The position numbers and the translations under genes were made by a program. Below, one piece after another: positions 1 through 5,891 of a DNA stretch of 13,935 bases; the first letter of the stretch is position 1; each line of letters begins with the position of its first letter. The notes under the pieces were generated by a model that saw only the letters and a program-made list of their open reading frames with translations, did not search any database and was not told where the DNA came from. Source of the stretch: Chrysochromulina tobinii (lineage: Eukaryota; Haptophyta; Prymnesiales; Chrysochromulinaceae); the NCBI GenBank assembly GCA_001275005.1, contig JWZX01001712.1, positions 1 to 13,935 on the forward strand. Reading direction: 5' to 3'.

Positions 1-60
1 GCGCGGGGGCGCTCGGGTCGTGCTCGGGGATCGGCAGGGCTCGGGGGCGCTCGGGGCGCG
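1..60. repeat. G-rich imperfect direct repeat at the window edge
   Basis: The block is almost pure G and C. The 13-mer GGGGGCGCTCGGG occurs at 5-17 and again at 43-55, a 38-bp period, with shorter CTCGGG variants between. It is cut by the window edge, so its full extent and nature (minisatellite or promoter GC block) cannot be judged. Confidence 0.5.
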
Positions 61-426
61 TGAGGTTATTTCCCAATTTCCGCTCATGTGGCGGCGGGCA
101 TGCAACGAAATGGGCAAAATATCATCATAGGGATGGGCCCTTATAAACATGAAACGAATAGAAGACCACTCCCTTTGGGTCAACCATTCAGATCCCAAAC
201 AGGTGTGGGATGGGCCCTCATCAACCTTGAAAAATAGAACGGACACGACCACTCGGCTTTTTCGTAGGAGTCACTTGCGTGGGTCAACTCTCTACTCTGC
301 GAAGTCGTCACCACTTTCAATAGGTCAATATGTGAGAGTGAGAGTGAAGTATGTTCACAGACACACGACACATTCACAGTGCGTGGAAGGGGCCCTCACA
401 CTGCCCAGGACAACGCCAAGCGGAAA
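61..426 (+). other. Non-coding region upstream of the fibrillin-like gene
   Basis: No convincing gene is seen. Base composition drops to a mixed, AT-richer state compared with the gene that follows. The palindrome GGGCCC occurs three times (135-140, 212-217, 390-395). The first two sit in the longer shared word GGATGGGCCCT (131-141 and 208-218). TTATAAAC at 141-148 resembles a TATA element but lies 286 bp from the first in-frame ATG of the gene. A 137-codon open frame from the ATG at 149 has no protein-like composition and overlaps the gene in another frame. Confidence 0.4.
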
Positions 427-1266
427 ATGCGGCACGCCATCGGTCTCGCCCCTCGCCACCACGCGAGCGCTGCTCATCGCGAGGCGCGAGGACGCATTGG
501 ATGCGAGCTTTCCGGCAGTGATGCTCGCACCCGCTTCGGCCATTTGCTCCACGTCACGATGAACGCCTTCCCAGCTGCTGATGACGACGCCTACCTAGAC
601 GCGCCGATTGAGGAGCTCAAGGCCCACATGTCGATCGCGCGTGCCTCCAATGATCGTGCGAAGCTCTCGGAGCTCGTCGATGCCCTCGAAGCGCTCAATC
701 CGACGGATCGGTGCGCCACTTCCCCGCTGCTCGATGGATACTGGGAGACCGTGTATGCATCGCCTGAGCCCTGCTGGGCTCGGGGCCGTCCGGTGCTGCA
801 CGTCATCGAGAGCTGGTGCCCGCAAAACCTGGGTCCCGGTGCGCCAGGCGTCTTGGCCAACCCGCGCGGAGAGCTGTGGTCCGATGTGGCCAAGGGTCGC
901 GGCGCATACGTGCAACGCGCGCGGCTGCGCTGGGGCACCATCGAGCTGCGTGCCACCTACCAGTGGCTCGGCGGCGAAACCTGGGACGTCGAGTTTGTCT
1001 CTCGAGCCCGCTTGCTTTTCGGCCTGCCGCTCTGGCGCGCGCCGCTGCTCGCGCCCCTTCCGAGCGACCTCGACCACGGTGTGCGCCCGACGTACGTCGA
1101 CGGCGAGCTTTGCATCCTGCGCGCGCCCGCTTGCACTGCCGGACAGACCACATTGCGTTCCGAGCGTGTCTACCTGTTGCGACGGCGCCGGAACCGGCTG
1201 TGGCAGGACGGCAGTTTCAAGGGGCTCTCCGACCGGCCGTTGGTCGGATTCGACCTCGACCCGTGA
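427..1266 (+). CDS. PAP/fibrillin (plastid lipid-associated) family protein
   Basis: The 279-residue product resembles the PAP/fibrillin family, lipocalin-like proteins that bind lipids at plastoglobules and thylakoids. After an acidic helical stretch, the motif LLDGYWETVYASPEP (residues 101-115) matches the family opening 'L-G-W-LLYTS'. The late part VRPTYVDGELCILRAP followed by SERVYLLRRR matches the family's closing 'YLD--LRI-R--G--FVL' strands. The start is uncertain. ATG 427 gives a basic Ala/Arg/His-rich 44-residue leader that could be a targeting sequence. ATG 559 (MNAFPAADDD) gives a compact 235-residue form. Both have A at -3. The leader lacks an obvious hydrophobic signal peptide, which a protein of a secondary plastid would need, so a missing upstream exon is possible. 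No intron is needed. The stop at 1264 is followed by a convergent gap. Confidence 0.72.
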   Translation: MRHAIGLAPRHHASAAHREARGRIGCELSGSDARTRFGHLLHVTMNAFPAADDDAYLDAPIEELKAHMSIARASNDRAKLSELVDALEALNPTDRCATSPLLDGYWETVYASPEPCWARGRPVLHVIESWCPQNLGPGAPGVLANPRGELWSDVAKGRGAYVQRARLRWGTIELRATYQWLGGETWDVEFVSRARLLFGLPLWRAPLLAPLPSDLDHGVRPTYVDGELCILRAPACTAGQTTLRSERVYLLRRRRNRLWQDGSFKGLSDRPLVGFDLDP

Positions 1267-1529
1267 TCTTAACCGTGATCTGCCAGGAGCTGGTGTATGC
1301 CTGGCGATGGTCCATGGGCTCCATCTGGGCGTTGGGCGGTTGGGGATTCACACGGGAGAGCAAGTGCATGAGTCATGACGTATGCGATGCGAGGAGACTT
1401 TATAGTGCTCGAGTTTGTACAGATCAGTCTTGAGACAGCAGCGTCGGCGAGTCCGGTCGGACCGCACTCATGCTGACCGCTCACCGCTGACCGGACACTA
1501 TCAGACACTAAGCGACCGCCCTCTAAAGT

Positions 1530-1552
1530 GACGTTTCACTGAGTGAAAAGTC
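1530..1552. repeat. Inverted repeat (hairpin, 11-bp arms, 1-base spacer)
   Basis: Arms GACGTTTCACT and AGTGAAAAGTC pair at 10 of 11 positions around one central base; the inner seven pairs are perfect. It lies in the convergent 3' region, where an RNA hairpin could help end or stabilise transcripts, but that role is inference. Confidence 0.6.
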
Positions 1553-1634
1553 GAAAAATCAGCGGCTCGCGCGGGTGGGCCGCGCGCGCGCGATGAGTTA
1601 CGGTCTTCTACCATCTAGAACGGTCCGCGGTGGG

Positions 1635-1708
1635 CGGGTACCCGTAACCGCTAACCCGACCGCTATCCGGATAGCGGATACGCACGCGACGTGTACACGG
1701 GTTAGCCG
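1635..1708. repeat. Nested palindrome cluster
   Basis: Three perfect palindromes occur in 74 bp: CGGGTACCCG (1635-1644), CCGCTATCCGGATAGCGG (1660-1677, 18 bp) and GTGTACAC (1691-1698). The second is also enclosed by an outer inverted repeat of about 11 bp (1648-1658 against 1698-1708, 10 of 11 pairing). Function is unknown. A foldback element, a cruciform-prone site or a 3' UTR structure would all fit. Confidence 0.65.
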
Positions 1709-1762
1709 TAGGAAACTCTAGGATCCTTCGATCGTATCCGAGCAGAAGTCGGCTCTCGATAC

Positions 1763-3262
1763 TCAAAGCCACTCTCTCGTCGACCCCAGCTGCAGCTGCC
1801 GCAGCTCCAAGCCAGCGTCTAACGTCCCCTGCGGCACGCGCGCGTCGGCAGCCCGGAATGAAAAGTAGAAGAGCACCCGGCGCGATTCGGACTCGTTCGC
1901 CGAGCCACAGTGCAGCAGCCTCGAGTCGAAGATCATCGCGTCGCCGCTGCACAACGTGCCGAGACGCCTGGGCGTGCTCGAAAGCAGCGCCTGCTTCGCA
2001 CCCGTCTGCGGCTGCGCGTTGAAGGCCTCGTGAGACTCCTTGATGTGTGTGCCAGGCAGGAAGACGGTGGGACCCATGCTCTCGCTCACATCCTACGGTC
2101 AGATGAAAGCGAGCAGCAGCATGAGAGTCGGAGGGTCCGAGTCCTTATGAGAGTCAGAGGGCCACACGCCATGAACGCGTGGCTTACACGCGGCTCCACA
2201 ATGGTGCATGGGGCACTAATGAGGGGCGCAATCAAGGCGAGCGAGTCTCAAGGGGTGGCTGATGGGGGGCGCAATCAAGGCGAGCGAGTCTCAAGGGGTG
2301 GCTGCATCGGGCGTGATGCTTGAGTTGGCGCAGCATCGGGGGCGCTGCTGGCACTGCAGAGCGACAAAGACAGTAAGGATCAGTGGACCAGCACTCGGCT
2401 GCTGATACGCCGTGTCCGGATGAATCGGCTGCCGAGGCGCGTGGGGATCGGCCACCAGAGCGGCACACTCGAAGAGCACCGCATCCTTGCCGAGCATCGT
2501 CTCACACACAGCCTGCAACGGTCCGAGAGCCTCGCGTAATGCAGCCACCACCGGAGGGGCTAGCAAGAGCTTGAGGTCCCAACGCTCCGTTGGCGCAAGC
2601 ACTGCTCCAAAGCTCTGGAGCTCGACCTCCGGGGCGACCGTATGCGTCGCAAACGTACGCGCGCTCGTAGCCAATCGCTCAAGTCGTGGCCACAGGCCGG
2701 CGACTTTTGGCGGGGGCTGCGCCTCCTTGAGAGCCTTGTAAAATGTGTCTTGATCTCGTTGCTTCCCGTCGACAGCGACGCGCGAGCGCGCGTCAGCGAG
2801 GCTAGTATTGACATGCGCCAGCAGCGTCGCCGCGACACCAGGAGTCAGGCATGCATCGATGCGGCACAAGCCGTTGTCACGCAGCTCTGCCACCGTCGGC
2901 TTCGGATCCAATAACACGGATTGACTCAGTATGCCAGCGACGGCTTGCAGCAGTGGTGCCTGCGCCATCAGGTCGCCCTCTCGGATAGAAGAGCGCCTTT
3001 GCTCCTGCTCAGCTTCGTAGGCCTTGGCGACAGCCACCTCAACGAGGCGAGCCTGGTCGCCCTTGCTCAGTGGCGTCTTCAGCGCCTCATTCTTCGCCTG
3101 GAGCTTAGCAAGGTCGTCAGCCATGGCGCGTTCCCTGTTCGTCGGGATTTGTGACGGTGAGACTATCACCGCGACTGCGCCCGCGAGGGAGGCGCAGCCA
3201 CATGCGAAGTAGAGGCTGCCGTCGCGCTCCGCGCTGGCCAGACGGGCGATGATTCGGTGCAT
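1763..3262 (-). CDS. Phytanoyl-CoA dioxygenase (PhyH)-type Fe(II)/2-oxoglutarate oxygenase, one intron
   Basis: This is a minus-strand gene of two exons, 3262-2354 and 2092-1763, giving about 412 residues. Family members hydroxylate small substrates using Fe(II), O2 and 2-oxoglutarate; the substrate here is not predictable. The iron facial triad is visible as HPD (H281, D283) in exon 1 and H364 in SRLLHCGSANESESRR, with the following Arg (about 374/375) suited to bind 2-oxoglutarate. MGPTVFLPGTH is a typical core strand. The N terminus has a hydrophobic segment (about 16-38), suggesting a membrane anchor or signal, then a Lys/Glu-rich, probably coiled helix (48-95). An in-frame TAG three codons upstream fixes ATG 3262 as the first ATG; ATG 3124 (M47) would drop the hydrophobic segment. 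The splice junction is ambiguous (see the intron entry). The family call does not depend on it. Confidence 0.85.
2093..2353 (-). other. Intron of the PhyH-type gene, boundary ambiguous
   Basis: The protein must jump from TVFVALQ to ESMGPTVFLPGTH, and the reading frame after VALQ soon becomes unrelated and stops. The join giving the best protein (VALQ|DVSESMG) would use a TG-AG intron, 2353 to 2093. The only canonical frame-keeping GT-AG choice found is 2354 to 2085, giving VALHESMG and losing three residues. An in-frame TAG directly before the DVS codons rules out an acceptor further upstream. No flanking exon duplication is seen, unlike introns in the neighbouring genes. Confidence 0.6.
2225..2304. 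repeat. 43-bp tandem duplication inside the PhyH-gene intron
   Basis: Two copies with a 43-bp period begin GGCGCAATCAAGGCGAGCGA at 2225 and 2268. They are almost identical through the following GTCTCAAGGGGTGGCTG. On the coding (minus) strand each copy carries CTTGATTGCG, a word that recurs in introns of the EEP gene. A second imperfect duplication (ATGAGAGTC[G/A]GAGGG at 2121 and 2147) lies nearby in the same intron. Confidence 0.85.
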
Positions 3263-3300
3263 GGATTCCTATAGGCGTACTTGCCTTTTTGGGAACTCCA

Positions 3301-3310
3301 TTCATATAAA
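3301..3310 (-). promoter_or_regulatory. TATA-like element upstream of the PhyH-type gene
   Basis: The minus strand reads TTTATATGAA here, about 40 bp before ATG 3262, inside the 115-bp spacer between this gene and the upstream EEP gene on the same strand. Position and sequence suit a TATA box with a very short 5' leader. This is a weak, motif-only call. Confidence 0.3.
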
Positions 3311-3377
3311 GCCGCGCCCGTTGGTCGCCCACCGCGTAAGGTACGGGGAAACAGAGACAAAATATCTATCCTATCTC

Positions 3378-5579
3378 TCAACTCAGCTCCTGCACCGCCT
3401 CGGCTGCCGAGGTGAGCTGCCCTGTCAGCTCGAAGGCGGCCGCCACTGGGAGATGATCCGACGGGAACCAAGCATTAGGCAAGATCGCTCTCCCGTCGAG
3501 GAGCTCCGCCATACGCGCCGTCTCGAGCGGCCGTTGCACGCCCACCAGCCGAAGTGCCGACGTCGAGTAGTATACGTAGTCGAAGCGCGCCGTGAACGGA
3601 GGCGTGCCCCCTCCAGCGGGCGGCGCGAGGCCTTGGCCCAACACGGCGCGAACGTCGTGCTCGACCCCCCAGAACTTGCCCTGTGCCAGCTCCTCAGCGT
3701 ACACCTTTTGGAAGTCAGCCCGCGTGAGTGCCGTGCCGCCGTGCGCCTCCCGCGCGGCCGCAGCCGACCGGGACTCAGATCCACGGGTGGGCACGCCGTT
3801 GATAGTTGTGAGCCATGCCTGCAAGCAGAGGCCATCCTGGGCCATCAGAGGGCCATCAAGAGGCAATCAAGTGGTCATCAGTGGCCATCAAGTGGTCATC
3901 AAGTCGCAAAATCAAGTCGCAATCAAGAAGCAATCGGAGTCGATGGCCGTCTTGATTGCGGATTGTGGCACGCAATCAAGAAGCGTCATCAAGACGCCAT
4001 CAAGACGCCATCAAGACGCCATCAAGACGCCATCTGAGTCGATGGCCGTGCGCCATACCTGCTCCTCTGCCGCTGTGAACGTCGCACCATCCGCCGAGAA
4101 GGCTGTGAACATTGCATCGAGCGCCGTGGTGAGCGCCGCGCTCGGCTGCCCGGGACAGCGCGGGTCGAGCATCAAGCTCACCAGCTCCTTGGCCACGATG
4201 GTGGGAGGTACCGGCTCGCCAGCGCCGCCATAAGCCTCCTCGGCCGCATCCGCGAATCTGGCGAGCGTCTGTGCCTTCGGCTTCGCGGTCACCTCAATCT
4301 CGGACGCGCGCGGCTCCGTCGGGTCGCCACTCTCACGGAACGCAGGGAGTACTTGGCCTGTCACGAGCAGCGCTCCGCCATCAGCATGCAATCAGCATGC
4401 AATCAGCATGCAATCATCATGCAATCATCATGAAATCATCATGAAATCAGCATGAAATCAGCATGCAATCAGCGTACCGGTCACGAGCAGCTCGCGCACA
4501 GCACTCCGCCCTTGGCTGTTGAAGTCGCCACAGATGAGTACCGGTAAGGGTGGCTCGGGCGGCGCCGCCTCCGCGCTTCCCTTACCGGTAAGGGACTTGG
4601 CGCCTTTGCCTCCCTTGGCGCCCTTGCCTAATTGGGCAACTTTGGCGCCCTTGCCGTCTCCGCCGTCGCCACCGCCGCCGCCGCCGGCCCCGCCTCCGGC
4701 CGCTCCTACCTTGGCGCGAAGCTTGCGAATGGTCTCGAAGGTGTCGTGAACCTGGCGAGGGGCGATCAGAGGGGCGATCAGAGGTCGTCAGAGGTCGTCA
4801 GAGGTCCTCAGAGGTCCTCAGAGGTCCTCAGAGGTCCTCAGAGGTCTCGAAAGTGTCGTGTGGACCTGGCGAAGCCGGCGCCGCGCTTCCTCGCCAGCGG
4901 CGAGGTGGCAGTTGATGACGAAGACGGGCGGTGCCGCGATGGCGGGCTGGCCCTCCGCATCGAGCAGCCGAAACATCGTGGTGAGCGTCCGGTCACCGTG
5001 GAGCACCACACCCGCTGCCTCCGCCGGCTCCGCAGCCTCACCCGCCTCCGCCACCGCCGCCCCCGCCGCCCCCTTACCCTCCACCTTGCCCGCAGTCTCC
5101 GCCTTGTCGGCTGCCGGCTCCGCAGAAGTCGCGGGCTCCGCCTTGCCGCCATGCTCTGGTGTGCCGGTGAGTGCAGATGGCGCAGATGGGAGGCTGCCGT
5201 CTGCGCAGCACAGGCGCAGCTTGCTCGACTTCCAAAAGGTTGCGGGGCGCATCCGACCACGGCTGAGCACAGCACATTCGTAGCCAGCCTCGCGGAGGAA
5301 TGCCCAATCGTTTGCAAAGGCCTGATCCGTCACGTGCGAGGTCTCTTGCAGGCAGATGATGTCCGGCGCCGCCTCGAGCAGCCGATCACGCATGAGGCCC
5401 TGCCTATGCGCCCACGTCGTGTGCACGTCCGCCGCCGGCCCACCGGCGCTGCCGGTCGGCTCATACATCTTGTAGATCCACCAGCCGTCATTGGAGTTAG
5501 GGATCAGCACGTTCCAGGTGAGCAGGGTCAGGCCAGAGGGGCCGAGCTGCGGCAGTCGATCGTACGGCTTGAGGTGCAT
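3378..5579 (-). CDS. Endonuclease/exonuclease/phosphatase-fold protein with an EF-hand, three introns
   Basis: Exons 5579-4866, 4751-4478, 4357-4029 and 3836-3378 join in frame to 591 residues. EEP-fold landmarks in order: TWNVL (N23), ICLQE (E79, metal ligand), VFVINCHL (N223, H225), LICGDFN (D314, N316), RFDYVYYS (D525) and the terminal FPSDHLPV (D566, H567). These are the Mg2+-dependent catalytic residues of CCR4/nocturnin-like nucleases and phosphatases. A calcium-type EF-hand loop, DSDGDGLCLQAW (436-447), sits between GDFN and the last catalytic block. It is complete only after splicing, because the intron falls between the two DG pairs. Plants have EEP proteins with a calcium-binding EF-hand, so the fusion has precedent. 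Two low-complexity insertions are present: Ala/Glu-rich (about 140-190) and Gly/Lys-rich with GKGAK repeats (about 253-300). The first ATG is at 5579; the frame is open further upstream, but the earliest candidate there is only GTG. Nuclease versus phosphodiesterase activity cannot be decided. Confidence 0.85.
3837..4028 (-). other. EEP gene intron 3 (GT-AG, 192 bp) splitting the EF-hand
   Basis: The donor follows ...GACTCAGATGGC and reads GTCTTGATGG; the acceptor is GGCCCAG before GATGGCCTCTGC. The join encodes IDSDG|DGLCLQAW, a proper EF-hand loop, which supports these boundaries. GATGGC occurs on both sides of the intron. The interior is degenerate tandem repeat, with an internal copy of the upstream exon end (3937-3950 against 4036-4049 on the plus strand). 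Confidence 0.8.
3840..4030. repeat. Degenerate 11-bp tandem array in EEP intron 3
   Basis: Four uniform copies of CATCAAGACGC occupy 3987-4030. Further out are degenerate relatives such as GTGGTCATCAAGTCGC, GCAATCAAGAAGC and GCCATCAAG back to about 3840. On the transcribed sense each unit carries TTGAT, which fits a YTNAY branch-point consensus. The array just reaches the last exon bases at 4029-4030. Confidence 0.8.
4358..4477 (-). other. EEP gene intron 2 (GT-AG, 120 bp) with flanking duplication
   Basis: Exon 2 ends CTGCTCGTGACCG before donor GTACGC. The intron ends CTGCTCGTGACAG before GCCAAGTACTC, so the join encodes LLVTGQVLPAF in phase 1. The exon end and the intron end are direct copies at exactly intron-length spacing (4478-4490 and 4358-4370, 12 of 13). 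A further matched block follows (4502-4510 and 4371-4379) after an 11-bp gap in the intron copy. Confidence 0.85.
4380..4475. repeat. 11-bp tandem array in EEP intron 2
   Basis: Eight copies of an 11-mer (ATCAGCATGCA, with ATCATCATGCA, ATCATCATGAA and ATCAGCATGAA variants) run 4380-4467 and end in a partial unit. Variants are grouped, as expected of local slippage or unequal exchange. Confidence 0.9.
4579..4594. repeat. 16-bp perfect palindrome in the EEP low-complexity exon
   Basis: CCCTTACCGGTAAGGG is a perfect palindrome within the Gly/Lys-rich segment. Its second half plus centre (TACCGGTAAGGG) occurs again at 4539-4550, 44 bp away. It encodes part of SLTGKG in the EEP frame. Confidence 0.6.
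4752..4865 (-). other. EEP gene intron 1 (GT-AG, 114 bp) with flanking duplication
   Basis: Exon 1 ends CTTCGCCAG and the intron begins GTCCACACGACAC. The intron ends CCTCGCCAG and exon 2 begins GTTCACGACACC. The exon-junction sequence is therefore present twice, 4731-4758 and 4843-4872 on the plus strand, with a 2-base indel and a few substitutions. The join encodes RRRLRQ|VHDTFETIRK in phase 0. Confidence 0.88.
4757..4850. repeat. 10-12 bp tandem array in EEP intron 1
   Basis: The array is two 12-mers GAGGGGCGATCA, two 10-mers GAGGTCGTCA, four 10-mers GAGGTCCTCA and a partial unit. The unit starts from the end of the duplicated exon sequence (GAGACC on the minus strand), so it may have grown from the duplication edge. 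Confidence 0.9.
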
Positions 5580-5891
5580 TCCTTGTGTCGCTTGATGGAA
5601 TTCCGCAAAAAAAGCATTCCGCAAGCGACAGGAATTCAGTTGGGCAAACACTGGGTGTCTCCCGAGGCACGGAGTGTGGCGTTAACGAAACTGAAACCTT
5701 TGCTAAATGCGCGCCCGACGGGCCTCGCCCATACCAACCCAGTGGCTCTCGTGCTTGGGGGTCCGGAGCGTGTGCGCGTTGTGTTGAACAGCAGCAGCAG
5801 CACCAACCCAACCCCGACGCCAGCGCCAACGCCAGGCGGCCGGATGCGCCGAGCCCTTTTGTAGGATCTCTCGTGCTGGGCGCGCTGAGCT
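5580..5891. other. Divergent intergenic region between the EEP and fucosyltransferase-like genes
   Basis: This 312-bp spacer separates two head-to-head starts and should hold both promoters. No clear TATA element is seen. It contains a short direct repeat ATTCCGCAA (5600 and 5616) and a CAGCAGCAGCAG run near 5788-5800. The EEP frame stays open through part of it but has no ATG. Confidence 0.5.

Larger units (their letters stand above)
1267..1762. other. Convergent intergenic region rich in palindromes
   Basis: This 496-bp stretch lies between the 3' ends of the fibrillin-like gene (+) and the dioxygenase gene (-). No credible gene is seen on either strand. It should hold both 3' UTRs and polyadenylation sites; no AATAAA is evident. 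It contains a short CCGTGATCT repeat just after the upstream stop, a run of GACCGCTCACCGCTGACCGG-type repeats near 1478-1497, and the inverted repeats listed separately. Confidence 0.6.

Noticed and set aside
379-426. Upstream extension of the fibrillin-like frame to 379
   Set aside because: The codon at 379 is GTG; in a nuclear gene of a eukaryote the first usable start is ATG 427.
149-562. 137-codon plus-strand open frame starting at an ATG beside a TATA-like word
   Set aside because: No recognisable motif, composition unlike a protein, and it runs into the fibrillin-like gene in a different frame.
4380-4475. Short regular direct repeats resembling a CRISPR array
   Set aside because: Units of 10-12 bp with no spacers, inside a spliced intron of a eukaryotic gene.
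4539-4594. CCCTTACCGGTA repeated 44 bp apart as another duplicated-end intron
   Set aside because: There is no AG at the expected 3' end, and removing 44 bases would break the frame into the GDFN catalytic motif.
5580-5651. Extension of the EEP protein to 5651
   Set aside because: The codon there is GTG and no ATG precedes 5579 in frame; the domain begins soon after ATG 5579.
4632-5864. 410-codon plus-strand open frame opposite the EEP gene
   Set aside because: It crosses the EEP exon/intron structure and minisatellite, and its Arg-rich sequence is the complement of recognised catalytic exons.
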